Of a stretch of 64,000 nt of DNA, positions 19,428-29,874 are shown piece by piece (position 1 is the stretch's first letter; every line of letters starts with the position of its first letter). Origin of the DNA: Saitoella complicata NRRL Y-17804 (Eukaryota; Ascomycota; Saitoellomycetes; Saitoellales; Saitoellaceae); the NCBI RefSeq assembly GCF_001661265.1, contig NW_017567001.1, forward strand, positions 310,001 through 374,000, given 5' to 3'. The position numbers were made by a program, and so were the translations under genes. The notes under the pieces are model-generated. The model was not told the DNA's origin and did not search any database. It worked only from the letters and a program-made list of their open reading frames with translations.

Positions 19428-19887
19428 ATCGCTTCACTTTTGGGAATGCAATAGTTTGTTTGAGTCATTATGGAATAGGGGGTTTCGCACCACTGTACGT
19501 TATTGGATGGATGGAGTACTAGAGAGCATGGACCAGGTTATACTTGCTTAATATGCCTTTTGCCCATCGACCCGACGGTCCGGGCTGACAGATGTTGGGA
19601 GATGTATGCTCTGTCCTAGCGGCTGCTATCAGAAATGTGTGCGAACATACAGCTAAGCATACTGCGAATGCCCATGACGACTCTACCATTTCCGCGCACC
19701 CTCTTTCCATCCTTCACAAAGACAACCAAGGCCTCCTTCATTGCCCAACCCGTCTGACTTGAGGTAAAAGACTTGGAAGCCATACTTGAGGCCAGCAGCC
19801 GTGCACGGACAATGGCTCTGCAACGCAACGCAAGCGCCACACCTTATTTCCCACATACGTCTCCAGAAAAACCAAACGTCCCCAGCG
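19428..19887. other. Intergenic region between PBI2 and the kinase-like gene
   Basis: About 460 bases. I see no other gene. The kinase frame is open from 19786, but the part before 19888 does not look like the family. Confidence 0.35.
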
Positions 19888-20886
19888 ATGCCATTCATGA
19901 AAGAATCAAATAACCCATCAAAAAACCTCCCTCCTTCCTTCACCGTCACAAATTCCGAACAAATAGCAACCCTCTGGTCCGGCTACGGCTCAATCACCCG
20001 TCTCCACCTCGGCGCACCACACAAACGCACCGCAATCCTCAAACGCATAACTCCGCCCTCACCCTCCCGCGACGACGAAGAGGAAGGCCATCGGAGGAAG
20101 GTGATAAGCTACGAGGTTGAGAGGTGGTTCTACACCGACCTCTTACCTTCACTCAAGCTTCAGAACAAAGCGGCGAAGATCCCGACCCTCCTACACGCTG
20201 CAGACCTATCCCTCGGTTGCTGCCTACTGTTGGAAGATTTGAGTATTGAGTATCCACTTGATGCTTGGAGCTGTGGTCTCGTGCAGACGAAGACGGTCTT
20301 GCGGTGGCTTGCTGGGTTCCATGTACAGTTCTGGGGGTGGGAGGGGCCTGTGCGGTCACCACCGATGAAGGAAAGGGGAGAGAAGGTGGGAGTGTGGGAG
20401 CAGGGTGGATACTGGTACCTCGATACCCGGCGATCCGAATTCGAAGATTCTCCGGACTCCCGTGTGAAGGCTGCAGCGAAGTGGGTTGATGAGAAATTGA
20501 AGGAGGAGAGGAGATATATGACCTTATTACACGGTGATCTGAAGGCGGCGAATATTGTGTTCAAGAAGGAATTCGAGGAATGTGCGATGTATGATTTCCA
20601 ATATGTGGGGCGTGGGTTGGGCATGCGGGATGTCGTGTACTTCCTCGCCACGTCTGTTTCGTCACGGCTTTTGACACGGGAGGGTGAGGCAGAGCTATTA
20701 AACTTTTACTACCGAGAACTGACGAAGGGGTTGGAGGGAGAGGGGTATACGAGGGAAGTGATGCAGGAGCACTTTGCGTTATGTATGGTTGATTGGATGA
20801 GGTTCATGGAGGGGTGGGGAACGTGGGGGAATGCCAGCTGGGTCAAGCGACGCGTCGAACAAATCCTCGATAACATGGATCTATAG
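19888..20886 (+). CDS. Small-molecule kinase of the protein-kinase-like (APH/choline kinase/EcKL) superfamily
   Basis: A kinase-fold enzyme that phosphorylates a small molecule rather than a protein. Seen: the catalytic loop LLHGDLKAANIVF (Brenner motif HGDxxxxN) and the metal-binding DFQ in YDFQYVGRGLGMRDVVYFLA, spaced as in the CHK/EcKL and aminoglycoside phosphotransferase groups. The N-terminal lobe has RLHLGAPHKRTAILKRI with a likely ATP-binding Lys, and VISYEVERWFYTDL as the C-helix with its Glu. LLLEDLSIE is the hinge. The frame is open from a Met at 19786, but 19888 (MPFMKESNN) or 19897 is a more likely start, giving about 332 residues. Substrate unknown. Convergent with the paraoxonase-like gene at 31 bases. 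Confidence 0.8.
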   Translation: MPFMKESNNPSKNLPPSFTVTNSEQIATLWSGYGSITRLHLGAPHKRTAILKRITPPSPSRDDEEEGHRRKVISYEVERWFYTDLLPSLKLQNKAAKIPTLLHAADLSLGCCLLLEDLSIEYPLDAWSCGLVQTKTVLRWLAGFHVQFWGWEGPVRSPPMKERGEKVGVWEQGGYWYLDTRRSEFEDSPDSRVKAAAKWVDEKLKEERRYMTLLHGDLKAANIVFKKEFEECAMYDFQYVGRGLGMRDVVYFLATSVSSRLLTREGEAELLNFYYRELTKGLEGEGYTREVMQEHFALCMVDWMRFMEGWGTWGNASWVKRRVEQILDNMDL

Positions 20887-20917
20887 CTCTCTAGAAATTC
20901 TAGATTTTGATGGTGTA

Positions 20918-22159
20918 CTAATACACCCTCTCCGCCTTCTTCTTGAAGTTATGCACTTTCCCCTCCGGGTTGGGACATTTAGCAACACCAGCCGTAAACA
21001 ACCCCGTAACCCACAACGTTCCCTCCCCATCAACAACAGCCGTCGTACTCGCATTTACCATCCCCGAATAATCACTAAACAATACCTCAACAGCCGGTGC
21101 CGCGACTTCATTCCCGCCACCAAAGTAACCTGAACCTAACTGCGCCACGCTGATTCTGGTGACAAGGGATCCGGCGGGGATGGAGGGGTTAGCTTGATGT
21201 TGGCTGATTCCGCGGATTTGGGGGTGTCCGGCGATGACGAGTTCGTTGGTGTGAGGGTTGAGCGAAGGGTTGTCGAGCATGTAATTCAACGGAACGATTT
21301 GTTCTCTCACCAAACTCCCATCCGCTGCACTCCTCGAATACACATAAATCGCTCCATCGGTTTCGGCGGAGACGAAAACCTGGTCTTTGGTTCCCGTGAT
21401 TCCGTTCGCGCCGGGAATGTTGGAGGCGGCGATGGAGTAGCCTGAGGAGGGGGAGTAGTGGAGGATGTGGCCCCAGGGACGACGGGTGTAGATTTCGAAT
21501 TGGGACCAGAGGGGGTGGGCGGTGTGGGGGTTTGAGCTGCGCATGTTCGTGACGTAGAACTCGGAATCGGAGATGGCGAGGACGTCGTTCGGGACATGGG
21601 TACCGTGTTCGGAAACGTTGAATGTCTCGTGGTGGTAGAGTTGACCCGTCCCGATGCTGTGAGCGAATTTCTCGATCACGGAACCGGTTCGGCGGTGGTT
21701 GATGAAGAAGAAAGAGAGGTGGTGCGGGGAGTTTTGGGCAAAGTCGAAGCCGTGGAGGACGATGTCTTCGTCGGCGGGGAAATTGTGGAAGTCGAGTCTC
21801 GTGAGGTGATTCGTATTCAAATCCAACGCAAAGACATTATCCCTCACTGGTCCCTCCGGCACCACCGTCTTATTCAGATGGAAACCGGGCGGGAACCACT
21901 GCGTCCTCTTCCCCAAATCCGCCGAACATGCGAGATACATAATCCTTGTCTCCCCATCCTCGGATTCGTAGAGGTGCATGTCTTCACAGCCGGTTAGGTG
22001 GGAGGGGAATTCGAGGGTGCAGGTTGAGGTGCCGTGTTGGATTGCTTCGCGGTTGAAGCCGAAGATTGTGGTGGATTTTTGGATCCAGGGTTGGATAAAG
22101 CCGGTGAAGACTGTCATGACAGCCATGAAGGCGATGAAGCGGGTTTGTTGGGGTGCCAT
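20918..22159 (-). CDS. Paraoxonase/arylesterase-like beta-propeller protein
   Basis: A single-exon 413-residue protein of the serum paraoxonase (PON)/SMP-30 six-bladed propeller group, which are calcium-dependent lactonases/esterases. The N-terminus has an uncleaved signal-anchor-like hydrophobic stretch (FIAFMAVMTVFTGFIQPWI), as in animal PONs. GCEDMHLYESEDGETRIMYL holds the Glu-Asp pair that binds calcium in PON1. LHGFDFAQNSPHHLSFFFIN, NDVLAISDSEFYVTNMR and IPGANGITGTKDQVFVSAET are the family's blade signatures with the catalytic-type His, Asn and Asp residues. Secretion or an ER-lumen location is expected. Substrate cannot be told. Confidence 0.85.
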   Translation of the reverse strand: MAPQQTRFIAFMAVMTVFTGFIQPWIQKSTTIFGFNREAIQHGTSTCTLEFPSHLTGCEDMHLYESEDGETRIMYLACSADLGKRTQWFPPGFHLNKTVVPEGPVRDNVFALDLNTNHLTRLDFHNFPADEDIVLHGFDFAQNSPHHLSFFFINHRRTGSVIEKFAHSIGTGQLYHHETFNVSEHGTHVPNDVLAISDSEFYVTNMRSSNPHTAHPLWSQFEIYTRRPWGHILHYSPSSGYSIAASNIPGANGITGTKDQVFVSAETDGAIYVYSRSAADGSLVREQIVPLNYMLDNPSLNPHTNELVIAGHPQIRGISQHQANPSIPAGSLVTRISVAQLGSGYFGGGNEVAAPAVEVLFSDYSGMVNASTTAVVDGEGTLWVTGLFTAGVAKCPNPEGKVHNFKKKAERVY

Positions 22160-22382
22160 GATTGTGGATCAGGCTGGATCAGACCAGATCAGGGTGAAGG
22201 TGGTCCGGTTGGTGGTTAAGGTTATCGACGTCGTGCGGGAATGATTGCCGTCACCGTGGGACCCAGAGAGAGGTTTGAAAAGCGACCGCATGATGGGAAG
22301 GCTTGACATATAGTTATATTTTCATTCAAAGAAGTTATTCTACATCACCCGTCCTCTTCTACGGTTCTGTCCCCCGGTTGCT

Positions 22383-25300
22383 ATGCGCTCCCGCGTCGTT
22401 GCACCGGCCTTTGTTTTGCAGCACAAAGGACCAAATGAACGTCCGTGCACGCCCGTAACAGAAGCCCGTAACCCTTCAGGGAGACCTCCTCACCACCGAA
22501 TGTCGCCAGGAGCCGCATCCAAACAGTCCATGACGACCGATTGCATCTCTTCGCAAGACGCGGAGGAGCTCCGGAAGGTAATTCACCTCAAATAACTACA
22601 GGCTGGGGACACGTGTGCTGACTTTAAGGTTTCCCAGGAGCATGCTTACATCGCAGCCCGTATCGAATCCCTGGCTCGAAAGATGCAGCTCGAAACAAAG
22701 ATCTGCGAGGCCGCTGTGTCACTCTCGCGACTCCATGTCAACAGTCAAACATCCATTCAAGCCGAAGAACAACTCACCTCCGCAAACCACCGCGTCAACG
22801 AAATTGCTTCGGAGATTTTGGTCCTAAGTAAACGTAGCGCAGACATGCAAAAGAAACTCGAGGTGTACCATGACCTTGGGCTAGATGTGCAACCGTACGG
22901 AAATGGGAAAAATCGGTTTTCGGCCGTGTTTCCAGGTGGGGCCGCTGCAGGGAGGGCGAGGGAGTGGGTTGAGGATATGGATGATTTTAGTGAGCCTTCG
23001 TTTTATCGGCCGACGTTGACGTTGGATCCGGAGGCGTTTCCGGTTGAGATTTCGAGGTTTTCGTTGTCGCTTGATACACCTGCCCTCTCTGCTTCATCGC
23101 CTACTACCACCGCACCACCTTTGAGTGCAGACGTCTTCCAGGCTGAGGCACGGTTACGCGCGACGAATCAGACCCTAAAAACCTGGTTGAAGGAACTACG
23201 GACGGAAGAACGGGATCGAAGGAGTTTCTCGTATGATGGGGAGGAGGTATTGAACGGCGAGCATTCGAAGGAGACGTCGATCATTGATCTTGTGACAAGG
23301 GTCGAGAACCATATCCTGGAGTTGAGGGAGAGCTACGATCACCGTTCGGTCACGCAATTGAACGAAGCTGAAAATATGTTGTGCAAGTTGTGGGAGTTTC
23401 TTCCCGCTACAGGCGGCGGCGACGACGAGCTCGATACCAGTTTTGATGCATTTGGATTGCGGTTGCAAAGCATGATCACGCTTCAGGAACAATTACAGGT
23501 TGAATTGAATCAGGCTGAAGCAAAAGCGAAGGAGTCTGAAGAAGAGCGGGAGTGGGTCATGAAGAATGTTCAGCAGAACCACGAAAGTGAGATTTTGGGG
23601 TTGAAGGATGAGTTGGAGAGGTTGAGGAAGGCGAATGAGGAGGAGAAGGAGGAGATGAGGAAGCAGATGGAGGAATTGACTGCTCAACATGAGACGCAAA
23701 GGACGGCGTTGGTTGAGGAACATATGGCTGGTGTGGAGAAGATGAGGGATGAGCATGCGACGGCGTTGGAGCGCGTGCTTAAGGAACGAGATGATGTTTC
23801 TGCGTTGGAGGGTGAGCATCATCAGTTGAGGTCGGAGCACGAGGACGTCAAGTCTGAGTTGTCGTCTCTGCAGGCACTCTACAAGCAGGTCGCTGGTGAT
23901 CACGACACGTTGCAGTCGACCCATTCGGGGATATCTGCACAGCTTCAAAGTCTGCTCTCGGAGCATGAGCAGTTGAAGCATAATTTCGGGAACCTCGAGT
24001 TTGAGCATGCGTCTAGGTCCGCTGAACTCGAGAAGCTGATGAGTACGCATACTGCGGCTACTTCTGAGCTCGAGCAGGCGCAGAAGACGATTGATGAGAT
24101 GGTCGAGAGGGAGGGTCAGCGTGCTGCAGCCATTACCGCCGCGAAGGAGATTGAAATCAGCTTGAGGAAGCAAGTTGATAACTTGCAGCAGACGATTCGC
24201 GCGATGGAGGATGAACGGAGTGCTGATGAACAGGAGATTAGGTTCAAGCTCAAGGAGGCCGAGGCAGAGTTGGCGGAGGCGCAGACTGAGATTGCGGCGT
24301 TGAAGGAGGAGTTAGTTGAGAGTGCGAAGGTGGAGAAGGAGCTGTTGCAGACTGAGGAACAGTTGGAGCAGGTTAGATCCGAGCTTGCTGAGCGCGAGAC
24401 GAGGCTTGAAGCTGTTGGTGCTCAGCTTGCCGCTACTCAGGCGAAGGCGGCGAAAACTGAAGCTGATTATAACAGGTTGCGGGATGCAAAGGCTGCGTTG
24501 GATAAGGAGGTTGCGGAGTTGATCGAGTTCAATAATGATGCTGAACGGATGTTGCATGAGATGCGTGCTCGGGCTGGACATGCGGAGGATCGCGTCGCGG
24601 CGGTTGAGGTCGACCTCGCTAGAATGGAGATGGAGAAGAAGAAGGCTGATGACCATCTTGCTGATGCGGAGGAGACATTTACGAAGTTGCAGCGTGAGAG
24701 GGCGGATGCGGAGGAACGCGTCAAGGCTACTGAGCAGCATGCGAAGGAGGAGGTTGAGGGTGCGGAGGGACGGGTCAGGCAAATTGAGAGTTTGATGAAT
24801 GGGTTGAGGATTGAGTTGGAGGAGTTGAGGAGTATCATGATTACCCAGGAAGCTAAGATGAAGAAAGAGCATGAGGAGAAGATCATGATGACCGAGCAGC
24901 AGCATAAACTTGCTGAGGACGGCTTGAGGGAGAAGTTGAGTAGGAGTGAGGGGGAATGGAAGGCGATGGAGGGTGAGATGAGAGGGGAGTTGGAGAGGCT
25001 GAGGGGGATGGAGAGGGAGGTCCAGAGTTTGAGGACGAGTAATGTTGCGTTGTTGGATGAGATACGGATTCTCAAGGATCGCGCTGTCCCTGATGGCGAA
25101 CTCGATGGTCATGGAGATGGTAATGAGCCTGTTCTTCGTCAGCAATGTCATGATTTGCAGAGGGAGTTGGATGGGATGTTGGGTGATTACGAGCGCCTTA
25201 CACGTTCCCATCTCGCATTCGAGAGTGAGCGGGCACAGCTTGACAAGACGATCGATGGGCTGCATAAACAGGTCGACACACTCTCTGCTCAACTTGCGGA

Positions 25301-25550
25301 TGCGAAGGTCGCGTTGCTTGGACGGAGACCGCAAACCCCGTCGAGTGCGGGGAGTGGGTTGAGTGGTGGTGATTCAAGGGAGTTGAGGGAGGGGGTTAGT
25401 ACCTCTACCCTGAGATTGGAGTTCAGAAACATGGTGAGGGAGATGAGGGAGGTGCATCGTGCTGACCTTGGGAAGGAGAGGGAGGAGAGGAGGGCACTTG
25501 AATTGAGAGTCAGGACGTTGCAGGATAAACTTGGCGTGGGAAAGATCTAG
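22383..25550 (+). CDS. Uds1-domain (up-regulated during septation) coiled-coil protein
   Basis: A 1038-residue protein with an N-terminal Uds1-type domain and a very long coiled coil. Exon 1 (22383-22577) encodes 65 disordered residues. A 51-base intron (22578-22628) is followed by VSQEHAYIAARIESLARKMQ and CEAAVSLSRLHVNSQ, which read as the Uds1 domain. The linker (about 140-220) contains PLSADVFQAEARLRATN. From about residue 330 to the end the sequence is almost unbroken heptads rich in Glu, Leu, Lys and Ala. It closes with FRNMVREMREVHRADLGKER. Uds1 proteins in fission yeast are linked to septation; here a role in septation or polarity is inferred only. The tail may bind partners at the cell cortex. 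Confidence 0.8.
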
Positions 25551-25604
25551 ATTTGACATATATGATATGTGTAGTGAGTATTTATTCTCTATAGCTATAG
25601 CTTA

Positions 25605-26852
25605 CTATGCCTTTTGGAAAATCTTGAGCACCTCGGCGAACTTCTTGAGCAAGATCTCGTTCTCCTCTTTGGTTCCGATAGAAACGCGAATACATCCCTC
25701 ACATCCCAACTCCTTTCCTCTGAATCGCAAAACGACGTTTCTGTTTCCAGCAAGCTCCTCGTACACCTGGACAGCAACCTCGTTATTGGGCTTGCCTCCA
25801 GGCTTGTCGAGGACTTCGACAAGGAGGAAGTTTGCGTCCCGACCACCGATGATACGGCCGACGCCGGGGATGGAGGGGAAGCCCTTGGAGGCGAGGTAAT
25901 CGCGTTGGGCGTTGAGATCCGCGACGTGCTTGCGCATGATTGCGAGGCCTTCGGGGGAGAGGGCTTGCATTGCCAATGCGGAGGTGGGGGAGGAAATGTT
26001 GTAAGGAGCCTTCATGCAGTTCATGAGGGAAGCGATGGGTGGGGAGGTGAATGCTGCTCCGAGACGGATACCGGCCAATCCGAATGCCTTGGAAAGGGTT
26101 TGCATGACGACGACATTGGGGTATTCGTTTGCCCAGTGAGCGCGTGATCTACCCTCCGGTGCGAAATCGATGTAAGCCTCGTCGAGGACGACGACGCCGT
26201 TGTAGGTTGGGTGAGCGAGGATTTGCTTGATCGCGTCGGAGTCGAGGTCGGCGGCGGTGGGGTTTCCGGGTGTGCAGAGGTATACGATCTTGATTGATGG
26301 GTCGGCGGATAGTGCCTCACAGACTGCGTCAGGGCGGAGTGCGAACTTTCCGTCGGTGGTGTCGAGGTCGACGCGGACGATGCCGAGGTCGTTTACGTCG
26401 GCGGAGACAGAGTACATTCCGTATGTTGGGGGGCAGATCAGGATCTTCTCTCTTCCGGGCGCGCAGAAGACACGCATTAGGATATCGATTGCCTCGTCAG
26501 ATCCGACACCGAGGAACATGTTTTCGGGTTTGAGAGGCTTGTAGCCGGGTGTTTGGGCATTGGGGGCGTTACGGAGGTTGCACCATAAGTCCTTGACGGC
26601 GCCTTGGTGGGGATCTGGGTAGCGGTGGAGTTCGGCGAGGTGTTCGGCGGAGGAGATTACGCCGTTGCTAGAGTCACCGTTCGCGACGACGGAGGGAGTT
26701 GCTGCGCCGGGGATGGAGGGACCGTGGGCGTTCTCATTGGCGTCGAGGAGGATTGTGCCAGCTGTTGCTGGGTAGATGTCGCGGGCGCAGACGTATGGGT
26801 GGAGAGAGAGGATGTTGGGCCTTGCGGCGGTTTGTAGGTTGAAGCCAGACAT
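25605..26852 (-). CDS. HIS5: Histidinol-phosphate aminotransferase
   Basis: The PLP enzyme that converts imidazole-acetol phosphate to histidinol phosphate in histidine synthesis. Single exon, 415 residues from the Met at 26852 (MSGFNLQTAARPNILSLHPY), the family's usual start. The open frame continues upstream to 26999 but that part is not conserved. Seen: LLDANENAHGP (substrate-binding), ELHRYPDPHQGAVKDLW, GVGSDEAIDILMR, the PLP-binding VVLDEAYIDFAPEG, and the catalytic Lys in MQTLSKAFGLAGIRLG. All key residues are present. A TGACTC core, one base short of the Gcn4/CPC1 box TGACTCA, lies at 26930-26935, about 80 bases upstream of the start and may give general amino-acid control. Head to head with RPR2. 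Confidence 0.95.
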   Translation of the reverse strand: MSGFNLQTAARPNILSLHPYVCARDIYPATAGTILLDANENAHGPSIPGAATPSVVANGDSSNGVISSAEHLAELHRYPDPHQGAVKDLWCNLRNAPNAQTPGYKPLKPENMFLGVGSDEAIDILMRVFCAPGREKILICPPTYGMYSVSADVNDLGIVRVDLDTTDGKFALRPDAVCEALSADPSIKIVYLCTPGNPTAADLDSDAIKQILAHPTYNGVVVLDEAYIDFAPEGRSRAHWANEYPNVVVMQTLSKAFGLAGIRLGAAFTSPPIASLMNCMKAPYNISSPTSALAMQALSPEGLAIMRKHVADLNAQRDYLASKGFPSIPGVGRIIGGRDANFLLVEVLDKPGGKPNNEVAVQVYEELAGNRNVVLRFRGKELGCEGCIRVSIGTKEENEILLKKFAEVLKIFQKA

Positions 26853-27061
26853 GGGTAGATGGTTGGTCGATACCTGTGTGTTCAGGATCGAGGATGTTAT
26901 GATTTTTTCTGACTGATCTACGGGGTCGGTGACTCCGAGGAACTTGATCGCATTTCGGCTGCTGGTGGGGCGCCCCAGTGCCGCGCAAGGAAGGCGCATT
27001 GAATGGACCCCGGACGTAATTCACCCCTCGAGGTTCTATTCTTCTTCGATCTCTTTGGGCA
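26853..27061. promoter_or_regulatory. Bidirectional promoter of HIS5 and RPR2, with a Gcn4-like TGACTC core
   Basis: 209 bases between divergent starts. TGACTC at 26930-26935 is a near match to the Gcn4/CPC1 site; the seventh base is C and not A. Function is inferred. Confidence 0.4.
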
Positions 27062-27529
27062 ATGGCAAAAGGCCAGAAACAGCAATCGGCTCCGAACAAG
27101 GACATCCACGCCCGTATATCCTTCTTATACCAAGCATCGACATTCCTCGCAAATCAGGGTCCAGGAGGACAGGGTTTGTCGAGGTTCTACGTTGCTACGG
27201 CGAAGGGCGTTGCTCGGAAAGCCGTACTACGAGTGTACGTCCATGAACTCCTTTGTTGTATTACTGTGCTGATTGAGGGAATGTGTAGTGATCGCAATGT
27301 CAAGCGCACCCTCTGCAAACGCTGTGATACACGCTTGATCCCGGGTGTCACGTCAACGACTGAGATTGAAAATTTGTCAAGGAAGAATGCTGAACACGCT
27401 GATACGCTCAAGACTACATGTGGTCAATGTGGAACTGTGAAGAGGTTCCCGTGTGTGCAGAGGAAGGAGGAAGGTGTAGAGGGTGAGGATCAGAATGTCA
27501 CTGAAGCTGAGGTGCAGGCAGCAGGCTGA
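27062..27529 (+). CDS. RPR2: RNase P subunit Rpr2/Rpp21
   Basis: Protein subunit of nuclear RNase P, which trims the 5' leader of pre-tRNAs. The N-terminal helices (KDIHARISFLYQASTFL and SRFYVATAKGVARKAVLR) lead into the zinc ribbon. Its cysteines are in VKRTLCKRCDTRLIPG and TTCGQCGTVKRFPC, giving the CX2C...CX2C set of the Rpr2/Rpp21/Snm1 family. The frame runs open through 155 residues, but 27235-27288 has a clear GTACGT donor and GTGTAG acceptor. Removing these 54 bases makes ...AVLRVDRNVKRTLCKRC, which matches the family, so the protein is 137 residues. The intron is a multiple of three with no stop. Rpr2 is favoured over Snm1 by the conserved VKRTLC. Confidence 0.87.
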   Translation: MAKGQKQQSAPNKDIHARISFLYQASTFLANQGPGGQGLSRFYVATAKGVARKAVLRVYVHELLCCITVLIEGMCSDRNVKRTLCKRCDTRLIPGVTSTTEIENLSRKNAEHADTLKTTCGQCGTVKRFPCVQRKEEGVEGEDQNVTEAEVQAAG

Positions 27530-28323
27530 CATCAAGAAGGGCTGTGAGAAGAACGGAAAACACAAGAATCCGTACTTCGCAGAACTATTCCCACGAATAC
27601 ACGCCATGAGCGTGAACGTACTTGCTTCCTCCTTCTTGTCTGGAGTCCGTCAGGGTATCAGCAGGGTATCAGCAGGGCACTCGAACATTTTGCACCTCCA
27701 CTATGGTGATTCGTTTACCTAAATGGAAGGTTGCCGTAAATGGAGCATCACACCCCGCATCCAAATTTGTTGCAGCAGAACTGCTGGGAAGTGTTGGTGC
27801 GCACGCTACATATCGTTCTGGTTCCGGTCTGAAGACGGTAGCGAAGCAATTGAGGATCTGGATATTCAACCCGTCGTTGCGCATTACAACACGTGTAGCA
27901 TGTGCTAACAAACCCCGTAACAAGTCAGGATGTATCACATGCCCCTGTCAGAGTTATGAAAGTCTTCCATTGCTTGGTAGATAATGGGGATGCAGATGTG
28001 GAGGAAAATGTGGAAAGCTTGTCATATGCAAGCGACGTCGTGCGAATAATCAGAGAAGGCTTGGGAGTGAGTTTGGACAGTTGGAAAATTGGTGTATGGG
28101 ACGTGGGATATTTGGAGAGATTTGATGATCAAAGATAGTTCACCTCTATCTATGTCGTACGAATTTATAGCGACGATATCGATTGCGTGTCCAATGCTCG
28201 GCAGTTCCAGCACCAGCTGCAGCTCCTATCATTACTCTGCACTTGCTTCGCATTCGTGTCCAAACACACAAACATTGAGTGCCAGACCGACAGACTTAAA
28301 ATCGCGATCAAGCTTCGAATTCC
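27530..28323. other. Gene-free stretch between RPR2 and HAP5
   Basis: About 790 bases between two converging 3' ends. A short direct repeat GGGTATCAGCA occurs twice near 27654-27676. Frames are short and without protein-like composition. I see no RNA gene. Confidence 0.4.
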
Positions 28324-29377
28324 TTACGCGTTTTCCTGCCCTTCACTAGCTGTTTCCAATCCAACCTCTTCTTCCTCCTCATCGTCTTGTCCTTCCAGAT
28401 ACTGCTCTACCTCTTCTGCACCATTTTGCTGTTCGTCGATACCGTTCTGTTGGTGGGGGAGAAGCGATTGCTGCTCCGCAGGCTGTGGGTCCCGTCCAGA
28501 GGAGTTCTGTTGTGGCGTAGGCGCAGGGTTACCAAAGTTCGGCAGTGCAATCTAATATAAATCAATATCATGGATCTCAACCATGGCGCATCTTGCTTAC
28601 CTCTTCACCAGGTGTGTCTAGTGTATACATGCCGTTTAGCCCAGGCGTTTCCCAGGACTCGGTGGTTTCCTGCCGTGGGATAGTGACACTCGGAAAGCCG
28701 CCGGATGGCGATGTTGCCGTAGCTTGCTGAGGTACATAGGCTCCAGATGGCGATGGCGGTACTTGCCGTGCAGCATATGCCTGCTGTTCGAACGCATATT
28801 CGTCAAGTGCGTTCTCCTGCTGCTGAATGTTCATATCTGGAAGTTCAACTGGGGGTGATATGGGTTCAGCCGGCGGTAGCTGCGGTTGAGGTGCAGCTGC
28901 TGTTGCTCTATGTCCATGCGCAGCTTCCTCTCGTGGTACGATATCGATCAAGAAGTCGTACATGTCGCTTTTTTGAATTGCGTTTGCGATGTCCGATCTT
29001 TGCAATGTGCGCCGCTTGTTCTCCTCCGCGTGCTGCCATGCTCGCATCGTCAACTCCTCGATAAAGACTTCACAACCTTTCGCAAACAAAATCGGCGCCT
29101 CTGCGGCGATCATCTTGACGTCCTCATCTGTCTTCATAACCTTCTTGATACGCGCGATCGGCAGACTGTGCACCTTGAAGTCGTGGTCTTCGGTTTCAAT
29201 ATTGTGTACTGTCTGTTGCCAGAACTGCGCAACCATATGGTTCACTACCGGCATCTCATACCTAGTTGCGACAGCGGACTGTTGTGGATACGGCTGCGTT
29301 GATCCCTGTAGCGACACGTTTCCGCCCTCCTGATGCTGGTGATCCTCATAGCCGTATGAATCGTCTGGCCTGTCCAT
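28324..29377 (-). CDS. HAP5: CCAAT-binding factor subunit C (Hap5/HapE, NF-YC)
   Basis: The histone-fold NF-YC subunit of the CCAAT-binding complex, which with HapB and HapC controls respiration, iron and redox genes in fungi. Exon 1 (28601-29377) starts at MDRPDDSYGYEDHQHQ. The core VAQFWQQTVHNIETEDHDFK, LPIARIKKVMKTDEDVKMI, APILFAKGCEVFIEELTMR and ALQ-like NAIQKSDMYDFLIDIVPREE is near-identical to Pezizomycotina HapE. The frame ends soon after exon 1 with VSKMRHG, but this is intron: removing 28552-28600 (49 bases) joins ...TPGEE to IALPNFGNPAPTPQ and a 76-residue acidic Gln/Glu-rich tail. Total 334 residues. The in-frame Met at 29662 is well upstream and not supported. Confidence 0.94.
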
Positions 29378-29874
29378 CACTTCCAGAGTCCTGTTGTTGA
29401 GTTTGGCGTTGACTGTTTCCGATAATTCATGATTCACCCAGCTTCCTCTCACGGAGCAGCCCAAATCCGCGGTGCACAACCTGCGCCGCACCTGCATTGT
29501 CCGGGGCACGGTGAGGATCGCGGGCTGTCGCAAACAATCGACGGCAACAACGACTCGACTGATTGACGCGGTCGAGCATTTATACCCAGTCGAGAGCATA
29601 CAAAGCTTCTTGCGACTTGTCTTCGGATAAAAGTTCGGCGTTTGGGCACATACATAGCACACACACGTGGCTGAGGTACCCTTTCGGTTCGGTTGTCGAC
29701 GTTCTGAATTCGCTCAGGAAGCACAGTATTTGAAGTCGACGCGTATCGGTAATACAATCCCAGTGCATATATCTGGACTTTTGACGGCTTTCGGTACCGT
29801 TCTCTGCTTTGCTTCGGCTCCCGACATACCACGGCAGATTCAGTAGGTGCATACAACGCGACAATCTTCGATAG
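29378..29874. promoter_or_regulatory. Divergent promoter region of HAP5 and CDC24
   Basis: About 500 bases between the two starts. Small frames here mirror each other and do not look coding. The stretch should hold both promoters and leaders. Confidence 0.4.

Noticed and set aside
24312-25334. A 340-codon minus-strand Leu-rich ORF
   Set aside because: It is the shadow of the Glu/Leu-rich coiled coil on the other strand.
26853-26999. A 49-residue N-terminal extension of HIS5
   Set aside because: Family proteins begin at the conserved MSGFNL-like start; the extension lies in the promoter shared with RPR2.
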